Below are positions 1-7,088 of a DNA stretch of 20,953 nt, piece after piece (position 1 is the first letter of the stretch; the number at the start of each line of letters is the position of its first letter). The notes below the pieces were generated by a model. That model did no database searches, was not told the DNA's origin, and was given only the letters and a program-made list of their open reading frames with translations. The stretch is from assembly GCA_904394195.1 (NCBI GenBank), contig CAJFNH010000007.1, positions 1 through 20,953 on the forward strand, written 5' to 3'. Made by a program: the position numbers and the translations under genes. This DNA comes from Candidatus Gallimonas caecicola. GTDB lineage: Bacteria; Bacillota; Clostridia; Christensenellales; Borkfalkiaceae.

Positions 1-809
1 TCTGCCGAAATGCACAGCGAACGGTCGGCGATCTCGGCGGGCGCATACGCTCCCTCCGGGCTGATACAGGCATAGCGCGCGTTCTTGTTGCGGTAGGTGC
101 GCTGCCAGAAGGGATATTTGATGATGCCGGGCGTATTCATTCCCACGCCCAATTCCAGGTAGAGGACGCGGCTGTGCGCGTGCTCTTTTAAAAACCTTTC
201 ATAGCGCGCGCAGGCTGCATGCCAGCCCTCATCCTCCACGAACGTGTCGTCCGAACGCAGGTTGACGGACATGGGCCTGCCGCACACGGGGCAGCGCGGC
301 ACCAGTTCGGAGGGCACCTTCATATTCTTCTGCCGCGCCAACATCTCGCGGATGAGCGCCTCGTTGTCGTACGTCTTTTTGTGGCAGGGCACGCTGCACT
401 GTAGCAGCCCGTAGTCCCTCTGCGTGTAGAAGAGGCGCGCCTTGTCAAACCCCGCTGTCTGAAAGCGGTGATCGACGTTGGTCGTGAGCACGAAACAGTC
501 CCTGCCCTGCATCAGGCGCAGCAGCGCCTCGTACGGCTTTCCCGCAGGCTGATCGTAGCGGTTGATATAGATATAGCGCGACCAGTACGCCCAGAATTCT
601 TCCGGGCTCGGAAAGGGATAAAATCCGCCCGAATACATATCGGTAAAGCCGTATTTCCGGGCAAAATCGGAAAAATACCTGGTAAAACGCTCCCCCGAAT
701 AGGTGAAGCCCGCCGCCGTCGAAAGGCCCGCTCCCGCGCCCACGAGCACGGTGTCCGCCTCCCGTAGCCAACGGGAGAGTAGCGCAAGTTTTTCTGTGAG
801 ATCGTTCAT
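1..809 (-). CDS. Class-M-like Sir2 family protein (probable protein ADP-ribosyltransferase), 3' end cut by window edge
   Basis: The visible 269 residues read as an NAD-binding sirtuin. GAGAGLS at residues 24-30 is the NAD loop, TTNVD at 109-113 holds the catalytic-region Asn, and Cys138, Cys142, Cys173 and Cys176 form a four-Cys zinc site. The sequence from FTYSGERF to YWSRYIYINRY resembles class M sirtuins (SirTM). At the position where deacetylase sirtuins have the catalytic His the protein reads FYTQRDYG, so the residue is Gln130; this replacement is, from memory, a mark of class M enzymes, which ADP-ribosylate lipoylated GcvH-like proteins during oxidative stress. The start ATG at 809 overlaps the stop of the nitroreductase gene (ATGA) and has AGGAG five bases upstream, so the two are probably translationally coupled. 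The C-terminus and any macrodomain partner lie off the left edge. Sirtuin membership is firm; transferase rather than deacylase activity is inference. Confidence 0.85.
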   Translation of the reverse strand, partial: MNDLTEKLALLSRWLREADTVLVGAGAGLSTAAGFTYSGERFTRYFSDFARKYGFTDMYSGGFYPFPSPEEFWAYWSRYIYINRYDQPAGKPYEALLRLMQGRDCFVLTTNVDHRFQTAGFDKARLFYTQRDYGLLQCSVPCHKKTYDNEALIREMLARQKNMKVPSELVPRCPVCGRPMSVNLRSDDTFVEDEGWHAACARYERFLKEHAHSRVLYLELGVGMNTPGIIKYPFWQRTYRNKNARYACISPEGAYAPAEIADRSLCISA

Positions 810-1435
810 GGTTTCTCCTCTACGATGAACGAGCGCCCCGCCCGTCGCGGCTTGGGCGGGGGATATTCCCCGCGGCAGTACCCCAGCGTGACGAAACAGC
901 GCGCAATGTATCCTTCGGGAACGCCCCATGCACGCATGAGCGCCTTTCCCTCTTCGCTATCGAACGTCTCCTCCGCCCGCGCCACGATACAGGAGGATAT
1001 GCCCAGCGCCGACGCCTGCAGCACCATGTTTTCGACGGCGCAGAAGGCGTCCGGAATGCTGTACAGAAAGTTTTTCGGGGCGAAGACGATGCACACGCAG
1101 GGCGCGCCGTAAAAGCCGTCTTTGGCAGCGGGATCGTCGATGACGCTCGGCTGTTCCCCGGAGACAAAGGAGCCGAGCAGACGGGAGCGGTCAAACTTTG
1201 CAAGGTTGCGCGCGCCCAGCTGCCGCACGAGCGCCCTGTCGCGCACCGCCACGATAAAAGTGCCCTGCCTGCCGTCCGCGTTGGGCGCATACAGTCCCGC
1301 TTGCACAATGCTCTCCAGCTGCGCGCGGGAAAGCTGTTCCCGCGTATATTTGCGGATGGAACGGTCCTGCGTACCGCAGGCGGGCGCAGGGTCCTGTGTG
1401 CCGCAAGCGGGCGGGAACAGTTCATTTGCCGTCAT
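806..1435 (-). CDS. Nitroreductase family protein (FMN-dependent oxidoreductase)
   Basis: This 209-residue protein has the nitroreductase fold signature: RSIRKYT near the N-terminus (FMN phosphate contact), then LYAPNADGRQG, and near the C-terminus ASALGISSCIVAR followed by VTLGYCRGEYPPPKPRR. Family members use FMN and NAD(P)H to reduce nitro compounds, quinones or related electrophiles; the substrate cannot be told from sequence. The ATG at 1435 has an excellent AAGGAGGT ribosome site. The stop overlaps the sirtuin start, making a two-gene operon. It is divergent from an HxlR regulator, the arrangement known for yodC/yodB in Bacillus subtilis. The oddity is a nine-residue tandem unit just before RSIRKYT, with PACGTQD occurring twice, which I do not know from other members of the family. 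Confidence 0.88.
   Translation of the reverse strand: MTANELFPPACGTQDPAPACGTQDRSIRKYTREQLSRAQLESIVQAGLYAPNADGRQGTFIVAVRDRALVRQLGARNLAKFDRSRLLGSFVSGEQPSVIDDPAAKDGFYGAPCVCIVFAPKNFLYSIPDAFCAVENMVLQASALGISSCIVARAEETFDSEEGKALMRAWGVPEGYIARCFVTLGYCRGEYPPPKPRRAGRSFIVEEKP
1363..1413. repeat. 27-bp-period tandem duplication inside the nitroreductase gene
   Basis: Two copies of a 24-base unit (1363-1386 and 1390-1413) lie at a 27-base period. They differ at three bases. Read on the minus strand both encode PACGTQD, and all three differences are silent third-position changes (GCT/GCC, GGC/GGT, ACA/ACG). The repeat adds an in-frame insertion near the N-terminus of the enzyme. Confidence 0.8.
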
Positions 1436-1479
1436 TGCCGTTTACCTCCTTGTTTGCACATCCGTGCGTTGTCGGGCAC

Positions 1480-1510
1480 ATTATAACAAAGTCTGTCCGC
1501 CGTCGCACAA
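1480..1510 (-). promoter_or_regulatory. Promoter of the nitroreductase-sirtuin operon
   Basis: On the minus strand there is a perfect TATAAT (1480-1485) preceded by TGT, that is an extended -10. The best -35 is a weak TTGTGC (1505-1510) with a 19-base spacer. A weak -35 with an extended -10 fits a regulated promoter. Expected start of transcription is near 1474, giving a leader of about 40 bases. Confidence 0.6.
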
Positions 1511-1513
1511 AAC

Positions 1514-1546
1514 TTACTTTTTTATTTGCCGGTAATAAAAAGGTAA
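1514..1546. promoter_or_regulatory. 13-bp inverted repeat, candidate HxlR operator
   Basis: The left arm TTACTTTTTTATT (1514-1526) and the right arm AATAAAAAGGTAA (1534-1546) are inverted copies with one mismatch and a 7-base spacer. The repeat abuts the -35 of the nitroreductase promoter and lies between the two divergent promoters. HxlR/YodB proteins are dimeric winged-helix repressors that bind AT-rich palindromes of TAC...GTA type next to divergent target genes, so this is the likeliest binding site. Assignment to this regulator is inference. Confidence 0.55.
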
Positions 1547-1553
1547 CTGCAGC

Positions 1554-1570
1554 GGTTTCTTTTGGAAACC
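1554..1570. promoter_or_regulatory. Second inverted repeat in the divergent region
   Basis: GGTTTC (1554-1559) and GAAACC (1565-1570) form a perfect 6-bp inverted repeat with a 5-base spacer. It sits about 15 bases upstream of the HxlR gene -35 box. It may be a secondary operator for the same regulator; the sequence differs from the 1514-1546 repeat, so it could serve another protein. Confidence 0.35.
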
Positions 1571-1584
1571 TGCTTCCGAAATGA

Positions 1585-1613
1585 TTGCAATGGAAGAAAA
1601 ATCATGTTATAAT
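1585..1613 (+). promoter_or_regulatory. Promoter of the HxlR-type regulator
   Basis: TTGCAA (1585-1590), a 17-base spacer and a perfect TATAAT (1608-1613) form a clear vegetative promoter. Transcription should start close to 1620, only about 13 bases before the ATG at 1633. This rules out the ATG at 1585 as the start codon because it lies in the -35 box. Confidence 0.75.
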
Positions 1614-1632
1614 CGGAACAAGGAGGCGCCCC

Positions 1633-1959
1633 ATGCTGACCAGAGAGGAACTGCCCGAATGCCCCGTTGCCACAACGGTGCAGCTCATCGGCAACAAATG
1701 GAAGCTGCTCATCATCCGCAACCTGCTGCGCGCGCCGCAGCGCTTCAGCGAACTGAAAAGAACGATCCCCGGCATCAGCCAGAAGGTGCTGACGGACAAC
1801 CTGCGCGCCCTTGAAGCGGACGGGCTCATCGACCGCGAAGTGTTCGCCGAAGTTCCGCCCCGCGTGGTCTATTCGATCAGCGCGCTCGGCGATACGCTGC
1901 GCCCCATCATCGACGCCATGCAGGCATGGGGCACCGAGTACAAGAAGCATTTTCTGTAA
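1633..1959 (+). CDS. HxlR/YodB-type winged-helix transcriptional regulator
   Basis: The 108-residue protein is a complete HxlR domain: GNKWKLLIIRNLL, then RFSELKRTIPGISQKVLTDNLRALEADGLI (recognition helix and wing region), and PRVVYSISALGDTLRPIIDAMQAWG. Cys10, in ECPVATTV, stands where HxlR sensors such as YodB carry the N-terminal Cys that reacts with quinones or diamide. No other Cys is present, so any disulfide would have to be between subunits. The start is set by AAGGAGG at 1620-1626 and by the promoter immediately upstream. It is divergent from the nitroreductase-sirtuin pair and likely represses that operon and perhaps itself. Family assignment is firm; redox sensing and targets are inferred. 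Confidence 0.9.
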   Translation: MLTREELPECPVATTVQLIGNKWKLLIIRNLLRAPQRFSELKRTIPGISQKVLTDNLRALEADGLIDREVFAEVPPRVVYSISALGDTLRPIIDAMQAWGTEYKKHFL

Positions 1960-1962
1960 AGC

Positions 1963-1995
1963 AAAGACCGCTTGCCCGAAGGCAGGCGGTCTTTT
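1963..1995 (+). terminator. Terminator after the HxlR gene
   Basis: A 14-bp stem (1963-1976 with 1981-1994, one G-T wobble) closes on a CGAA loop and ends in CTTTT. It lies just after the stop codon, between converging genes, and may also stop traffic from spoIIID. Confidence 0.85.
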
Positions 1996-2022
1996 CAAGA
2001 CGACACATCATATAAGAAAATA

Positions 2023-2286
2023 TTATTTTCCCTTTTTTTCGCGGCGCAGAGCGTACATTCTGCGCGTGGCGTCGCCGCCGCGGATGTGCCGCTCGCGCAG
2101 GTTGACGCCCAGCACGGCGCGCACCTTTTCATACAGAGCGGGATCGCACCGCTCCAGGCGTTCGGTATCCTTATGTACCGTCGATTTGCTCATGCCGAAG
2201 TGCTCGGCGCATGCGCGCACGGTGCAACCCGTGCGCGCGATATACTCGCCGCACGCTTTCGCCCGTCCCCCGATGCTGTCCCACAT
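2023..2286 (-). CDS. spoIIID: Stage III sporulation protein D, mother-cell transcription factor
   Basis: The 87-residue protein matches SpoIIID in order and length: an N-terminal helix-turn-helix with TVRACAEHFGMSKSTVHKD, then ALYEKVRAVLGVNLRERHIRGGDATRRMYALR, the basic C-terminal part. SpoIIID binds DNA as a monomer and activates or represses many sigma-E-dependent genes in the mother cell during endospore formation. The ATG at 2286 is preferred because GGGGGA lies eight bases upstream; an in-frame ATG at 2310 would add eight residues. The coding region ends in a short AT-rich hairpin (2016-2030). Its presence argues that the host makes endospores. Confidence 0.93.
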   Translation of the reverse strand: MWDSIGGRAKACGEYIARTGCTVRACAEHFGMSKSTVHKDTERLERCDPALYEKVRAVLGVNLRERHIRGGDATRRMYALRREKKGK

Positions 2287-2316
2287 ATGCTGTTCCCCCG
2301 CTTGATGCAATGGTAC

Positions 2317-2346
2317 ATTTTATGTCGGAATTTGGGGGTTTATGCG
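2317..2346 (-). promoter_or_regulatory. Sigma-E-like promoter of spoIIID
   Basis: On the minus strand CGCATAAA (2339-2346) and CATAAAAT (2317-2324) are 14 bases apart. From memory the sigma-E consensus is a KMATATT-like -35 and CATACA-T -10 at about this spacing, and spoIIID is a sigma-E gene in Bacillus. The -35 box overlaps an inverted repeat, ATGCGC (2342-2347) with GCGCAT (2355-2360). Without expression data this is tentative. Confidence 0.4.
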
Positions 2347-2379
2347 CACAAAGCGCGCATGATGACGAGACGTTCCGCG

Positions 2380-2422
2380 AAAAAAGGGTGCGGGCGTGGC
2401 AGTTGCCGCGCCTGCACCCTTT
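2380..2422 (-). terminator. Terminator of the topoisomerase operon
   Basis: A long GC-rich hairpin on the minus strand pairs AAAGGGTGCAGGCG (2409-2422) with CGCCCGCACCCTTT, with further pairing of GGCA/TGCC near the loop, and ends in a run of six T (complement of 2380-2385). It lies a few bases after the topoisomerase A subunit stop at 2429. Confidence 0.85.
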
Positions 2423-2428
2423 CGGGGT

Positions 2429-4864
2429 CTATTCTTCTTCGCGATATTTCATCGGGAACACCTGCAGGGGCTTCCACTTGACGCCTTTGAGCGTTCTGCC
2501 GCGCGTTGCCGTGGAGTCGATGGGCACCTCCTCGGTGGAAAGTTCGGTCATCGTGCCCTCGTTGGTCAGAACGGCGAGTACATAGGGCACCGTGACGTAG
2601 TCCGCGAACAGGATGCTCTCCCCTTTGAGCGAAGTGATCTGCACCCCCTTGCGGTAGCGGGGCAGTTCATCGACCTGCGCGGCGATGACGCGCTTGAACC
2701 TGCCGTCCGAGGTGGCGAGCACGATCTCCCCTTCGCCGTCGATCTGCGAGGCGAAGATCACCTCGTCCCCTTCCTTCAGATTCATGCCCTTGACGCCGCC
2801 GGAGACCCTGCCCTGCAGAGGGATATCGTCCTTTTTGGCGTTCAGGCACATGCCGCCCCGGGTGACGAAGAACACGGTCACGCCCTCTTCGTCGGCGTCG
2901 GGCTGCACGCTGATGAGCTTATCGCCCTCGTTCAGGCGGATGCCCTGGAACACCTTTTTGGCGACCGCATACTCTTCCCACGCCGTCTTTTTGAGCATGC
3001 CCTTTGCCGTAATGAACAAGAGGTTACCGTTGCCCGCCTCGGCGGGAAGCAGCGCGACGGGCAGTTCTCCGTCCTGCGCCTCTTCAAAGAGGGAAGCGAG
3101 CGCAAAGCCCCCTTCCGAGAGCTTGCAGCCGATCTCCTTTGCCGGAACGCGGTAGCAGTTGCCGCGGTCGGAGAGAACGAGCATCTGCTCGTCCGTTTTC
3201 AGGCGCAGCTCGCTGCGGATGACCGCACCCGCCTTGGCGTTTGCCGAGAGCGGCTTGCCCGCCGCGGCATAGCTGCGCTCGGTCAGGCATTTGAGCTTGC
3301 CGTCCGCCGTGATGCAGGCGACGGCGGGAGACGCAGGCGGCACGATATCGCCGCGCTCCACGTTGATCTCGTCCGCCGACAGATACCATCTGGACTTTCT
3401 GGGCGTCTTGTATTTCTTCTTGATCTCGAGCAGTTCCTCTTTGACCACTTCGAGCTGGCGCTTCTGGCTGGCTACGATGGCGGACAGCTTTTCGATGAGT
3501 TCCTTCAGGCGGGCGAGTTCCTCTTCCAGCTTGAACACCTCGAGCTTGGTCAGGCGGGCAAGGCGCAGATCGAGGATCGCCTGCGCCTGTTTTTCGGACA
3601 GGTCAAAGCGTTTGCGCAGTTTGTCGCGCGCGTCCGACGTAGAGTCGGCGTTCTTGATGATCCTGACCACCTCGTCGATATTCCTGACCGCGATGATGAG
3701 CCCTTCCAGAATATGGCAGCGCTCCTTGGCGGCGGCAAGGTCGAACTTGGTGCGGGCGAGCACCACTTCGCGCTGGTAGTTCACATAGTAGCGGATGATG
3801 TCCATCAGCCCCATCAGCATGGGCTTTCCGCCGGCGATGGCGACCATGTTGATGCCGAACGTCGTCTCGAGCTCGGTATATTTGAACAGGAGATTTATGA
3901 TCTTGTCCACATTTCCTTCGGCACGCAGTTCCACGACCGCACGGATGCCTTCGCGGTCCGATTCGTCCTGCACGCGCAAAATGTCGGCAAGCTCCTCCTT
4001 CTTTTCCTCGCGCAGATCTGCGATCTTGCGCAGAAGCGACGACTTGTTGACCTGATAGGGAAGTTCGGTAATGACGATGAGCTTTTTGCCGTTCTCCCCC
4101 GCCTCGACATGATATTCGGCGCGCAGCGTGATGCGGCCCTTGCCCGTCCTGTATGCCTGATTGAGCTCGGTGGCAATGATGTTCGCCCCCGTGGGAAAGT
4201 CGGGCGCGGGGATATAGCGCAGCATATCGTTGAGCTTGATGGAGGGCTTATCGATATAGGCGATGACGCCGTCGATACACTCGGCAAGGTTGTGGGGCGG
4301 AATGTTGGTGGCAAGCCCCACCGCGATGCCGGACGCCCCGTTCACGAGCAGGTTGGGAAATCTGCCGGGAAGCATGTCCGGCTCTTTGAGAGAGTCGTCG
4401 AAGTTGAGCGAGAAGGGAACGGTGTTCTTGTCAAGGTCGCGCAGAAGTTCCAGAGCGAGCGGCTCCAGCCGCGCCTCGGTATAGCGCATGGCGGCGGCAG
4501 GGTCGCCGTCCACCGAGCCGAAGTTGCCGTGCCCGTTGACGAGCGTGCGCCCCATGTTGAAGTCCTGCGCCATGCGCACCATTGCGTCATATACAGAGGA
4601 GTCGCCGTGCGGGTGATACTTACCCATGCAGTCGCCGACGATGCGCGCCGATTTCTTGTGCGGCTTGTCGGGCGTGAGCCCCATCTCGAACATCGTGTAG
4701 AGGATGCGCCGCTGCACGGGCTTGAGCCCGTCCTCCACGCGGGGCAGCGCGCGGTCCATGATGACGAACTCGGCATAGGGCAGCATGGACTGCGGGAGCA
4801 CCTCTTCGAGCGGCGTGACGAACAGCGAGCCCTGCGGCTCCTGCTTTTTGGGATCAGTCTTCAT
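2429..4864 (-). CDS. parC: Type IIA DNA topoisomerase subunit A (topoisomerase IV ParC-like; GyrA possible)
   Basis: The 811-residue protein is the DNA breakage-rejoining subunit. Residues 41-55 hold the conserved PRVEDGLKPVQRRIL, residues 82-93 the winged-helix segment KYHPHGDSSVYD, and Tyr128 in AAMRYTEARL is the nucleophile that attaches to DNA. Ser89 and Asp93, the positions that change in quinolone resistance, are unchanged. A coiled-coil tower (RFDLSEKQAQAILDLRLARLT and following) and a C-terminal beta-pinwheel follow. The pinwheel has only a degenerate GyrA-box-like LQGRVSGGVKGM, which favours ParC, but the pair could also be annotated as gyrase. It acts as an A2B2 tetramer with the overlapping upstream gene (11-base overlap), with AAGGAGGG as its own ribosome site. 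Confidence 0.9.
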   Translation of the reverse strand: MKTDPKKQEPQGSLFVTPLEEVLPQSMLPYAEFVIMDRALPRVEDGLKPVQRRILYTMFEMGLTPDKPHKKSARIVGDCMGKYHPHGDSSVYDAMVRMAQDFNMGRTLVNGHGNFGSVDGDPAAAMRYTEARLEPLALELLRDLDKNTVPFSLNFDDSLKEPDMLPGRFPNLLVNGASGIAVGLATNIPPHNLAECIDGVIAYIDKPSIKLNDMLRYIPAPDFPTGANIIATELNQAYRTGKGRITLRAEYHVEAGENGKKLIVITELPYQVNKSSLLRKIADLREEKKEELADILRVQDESDREGIRAVVELRAEGNVDKIINLLFKYTELETTFGINMVAIAGGKPMLMGLMDIIRYYVNYQREVVLARTKFDLAAAKERCHILEGLIIAVRNIDEVVRIIKNADSTSDARDKLRKRFDLSEKQAQAILDLRLARLTKLEVFKLEEELARLKELIEKLSAIVASQKRQLEVVKEELLEIKKKYKTPRKSRWYLSADEINVERGDIVPPASPAVACITADGKLKCLTERSYAAAGKPLSANAKAGAVIRSELRLKTDEQMLVLSDRGNCYRVPAKEIGCKLSEGGFALASLFEEAQDGELPVALLPAEAGNGNLLFITAKGMLKKTAWEEYAVAKKVFQGIRLNEGDKLISVQPDADEEGVTVFFVTRGGMCLNAKKDDIPLQGRVSGGVKGMNLKEGDEVIFASQIDGEGEIVLATSDGRFKRVIAAQVDELPRYRKGVQITSLKGESILFADYVTVPYVLAVLTNEGTMTELSTEEVPIDSTATRGRTLKGVKWKPLQVFPMKYREEE

Positions 4865-6914
4865 TGTCGCCCTCCTTTTTAAGCTTCACCCTGTCCATGA
4901 AGGAATCCTGCTTGTTGAAATTGGCGTTGCGGTTGAGAAATTCCTTTCTGCCCTCCACTCTGTCGCCCATGAGCGTGGTAATCATATCCTCGGCGGCGGC
5001 GGCGTCCTCGATGGTCACCTGCGTGAGGTTGCGGCGCATGGGGTCCATCGTGGTAGTCCAGAGCTGTTCGGCGCTCATTTCGCCCAACCCTTTGTAGCGT
5101 TGGATGAGATAACCGCGGCCCACCTTCTCGATCTTCTCGGCGAGTTCCTTGTCGTCGTAAGCGTACTCCTCCACGCTGCCGTTTTGCTTGTACACCTTGT
5201 ACAGCGGCGGCATACCGATGTAGACGTGCCCCGCATTGACGAGCGGGCGCATGTAACGGAAGAAAAAGGTGAGAAGGATGCAGCGGATATGAAAGCCGTC
5301 CTGGTCGGCATCGGAGAGGATGATGACCTTGTGGTAGTTGAGTTTATCGAGGTTGAAATCGTTTCCGACGCCCGCGCCCAGCGCCGAGATGATGGTGCGG
5401 ATCTCCTCGTTCGCCAGCACCTGGTCGAGCCGCTTTTTTTCCACGTTCAGCGGCTTTCCGCGCAGGGGCAGGATGGACTGATACTGCCTGACGCGCGCCT
5501 GTTTTGCCGTTCCGCCCGCCGAGTCGCCCTCAACGATGAACAACTCGTTGAGTTCGGGCTTTTTGCCCGAGCAGGCAGCCAGCTTGCCGACGAGGGTGAG
5601 CGAATCGATGGAATTTTTTGCGCGCGCCGTGTCCTTCGCCTGCCGCGCCGCGATCCTGACGCGCGCCGCCCCCTGCGCCTTTTTGATGATGTCTTCAAAC
5701 GCCTTTTTGTTCTTGGCGTTGGCGGCAAGTTCGCGCAGCCCTTCGACCACGCAGCCCTCCACGGGCGCGCGCGCCTCCGGATTGCCGAGCTTGGTCTTGG
5801 TCTGCCCTTCGAACTGCACGTTCTTCATCTTGATGGAGAGCACCGCCGTGAGCCCCTCGCGGAAGTCCTCGCCCAGAAGGTTTGCGTCCTTGTCCTTTAA
5901 AAGTTTGTTGTCACGCGCATAGTCGTTGAGCATGCGCGTGAGCCCCCCGCGGAAGCCCATCTCGTGAAAGCCGCCCTCCGGCGTGGGGATGTTGTTGACG
6001 AAGGAAAAGAGGCTCTCGGTAAAGTCGCCCGTATGCTGGATGGAAAACTCCACCAGAATGCCGTCCTTTTCCCCGCGGTAATAGAGGGGCTGGGAGTACA
6101 GCTTGCTCTTGCCCTCGTTCAGGTAGGAGACAAAGTCGGCAATGCCGCCCGTATAGCAGAAGGTGACGGAATAGGGCTGCGTTGCGCCCAGAAGGTCGAG
6201 CTGCTGCGTGTGCTCCTCTTCCTCCTCCCCCACATACTCGTTCGCCGTGATGCGTTCGTCCGTGAGGGTGATGGTCAGTCCCTTGTTGAGAAAGGCGAGT
6301 TCCTTGAGCCTGTGCGAGACGGTGGAGAGCTGATACTGCACGGTGGAGAACACCGCATCATCCGGCATGAAGTGCACGAAGGTGCCGTGCTCGCGCTTGC
6401 CGCACTTGCCCGTCTTGTGAAGGGGCGCCACGGGCACGCCCGATTCGTACTTGTTCTTTTCCTCGTCGAAATAGGAGTGAAATTCCATCTCCCAGGTGTC
6501 GCCGTCCTTGTTGACGCGCACCTTCAGCCACTTGGAGAGCGCGTTGGTGACGGAGGCACCCACGCCGTGCAGCCCGCCCGAGAAGGAATAGTTGTGCTCG
6601 TCAAACTTGCCGCCCGCATGCAGCTGCGTAAAGACGACCTGCACGCCCGAGACCTTGGTCTTGGGGTGGATATCGGTGGGGATGCCCCGACCGTTGTCCT
6701 CAACGGACACACTGCCGTCTTTGTAGATACGCACGTCGATCCTGTCGGCATAGCCGTTCGCCGCCTCGTCGATGGCGTTGTCCACGATCTCCCAGAGGAT
6801 ATGATGCAGACCCCGCGCGCCCGTCGAGCCGATGTACATGCCCGGTCTCAGGCGCACCGCGTCAAGCCCTTCGAGAATGGTGATATCGTCCGCACCGTAA
6901 TGCTGCTGCTCCAT
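4854..6914 (-). CDS. parE: Type IIA DNA topoisomerase subunit B (ParE/GyrB-like ATPase)
   Basis: The 686-residue protein starts with the GHKL ATPase: WEIVDNAIDE (41-50), VEDNGRGIP (71-79) and SGGLHGVGASVTNALS (112-127). A transducer domain follows, then the TOPRIM metal site with EGDSAGG (462-468) and DADQD (535-539, the acidic pair for Mg2+), and the C-terminal QRYKGLGEMSAEQLWTTTMD. It binds ATP and drives strand passage with the A subunit encoded immediately downstream. It is longer than the usual 630-650 residues, partly because of an acidic segment around 227-240 (EYVGEEEEEHTQQ). GyrB versus ParE cannot be fixed by eye; the pairing with a ParC-like A subunit favours ParE. A GAGGT ribosome site precedes the ATG. 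Confidence 0.9.
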   Translation of the reverse strand: MEQQHYGADDITILEGLDAVRLRPGMYIGSTGARGLHHILWEIVDNAIDEAANGYADRIDVRIYKDGSVSVEDNGRGIPTDIHPKTKVSGVQVVFTQLHAGGKFDEHNYSFSGGLHGVGASVTNALSKWLKVRVNKDGDTWEMEFHSYFDEEKNKYESGVPVAPLHKTGKCGKREHGTFVHFMPDDAVFSTVQYQLSTVSHRLKELAFLNKGLTITLTDERITANEYVGEEEEEHTQQLDLLGATQPYSVTFCYTGGIADFVSYLNEGKSKLYSQPLYYRGEKDGILVEFSIQHTGDFTESLFSFVNNIPTPEGGFHEMGFRGGLTRMLNDYARDNKLLKDKDANLLGEDFREGLTAVLSIKMKNVQFEGQTKTKLGNPEARAPVEGCVVEGLRELAANAKNKKAFEDIIKKAQGAARVRIAARQAKDTARAKNSIDSLTLVGKLAACSGKKPELNELFIVEGDSAGGTAKQARVRQYQSILPLRGKPLNVEKKRLDQVLANEEIRTIISALGAGVGNDFNLDKLNYHKVIILSDADQDGFHIRCILLTFFFRYMRPLVNAGHVYIGMPPLYKVYKQNGSVEEYAYDDKELAEKIEKVGRGYLIQRYKGLGEMSAEQLWTTTMDPMRRNLTQVTIEDAAAAEDMITTLMGDRVEGRKEFLNRNANFNKQDSFMDRVKLKKEGDNED

Positions 6915-6949
6915 ATCTACCTCGTAAAAATGCAGAAAATTTCTGTTTG

Positions 6950-6978
6950 ATTATACCATATTTTGCGGTCAAAAGCAA
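6950..6978 (-). promoter_or_regulatory. Promoter of the topoisomerase operon
   Basis: TTGCTT (6973-6978), a 17-base spacer and TATAAT (6950-6955) preceded by TGG give an extended -10 vegetative promoter. The expected leader is about 30 bases. The same TTGCTT-17 arrangement is found upstream of the transporter gene at 17508-17536. Confidence 0.8.
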
Positions 6979-7022
6979 GGGCTTTGGGCTATATTTAGCG
7001 TTTTTTGCGAAAAATGGCGAAA

Positions 7023-7044
7023 GCCGCCGCCTTACGGCGACGGC
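7023..7044 (-). terminator. Terminator of the four-gene ABC operon
   Basis: GCCGTCGCC and GGCGGCGGC pair over 9 bp with a GTAA loop on the minus strand; the following sequence is TTTCGCCATTTTT, so the T run is displaced by a few bases. It lies between the last permease stop and the topoisomerase promoter. Confidence 0.65.
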
Positions 7045-7088
7045 CTGCAGAAGCGTTCGGGAACAAGTCGTTTTTCACGCGCGGAGCA

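Noticed and set aside
1585..1632. Upstream ATG start for the HxlR regulator
   Set aside because: The ATG at 1585 lies in the -35 box of a good promoter; AAGGAGG precedes the ATG at 1633.
2678..4864. Quinolone-resistance substitution in the topoisomerase A subunit
   Set aside because: Ser89 and Asp93 at the known positions are the usual residues.
2396..4882. Long plus-strand open frame of 828 codons opposite the topoisomerase A gene
   Set aside because: It is antisense to a gene with clear catalytic motifs, has no domain signature, and arises from the codon bias of GC-rich DNA. The same applies to plus-strand frames at 4785-5900, 5964-6950, 7005-8270, 8925-10190, 14297-16231, 16240-17646 and 17957-19669.
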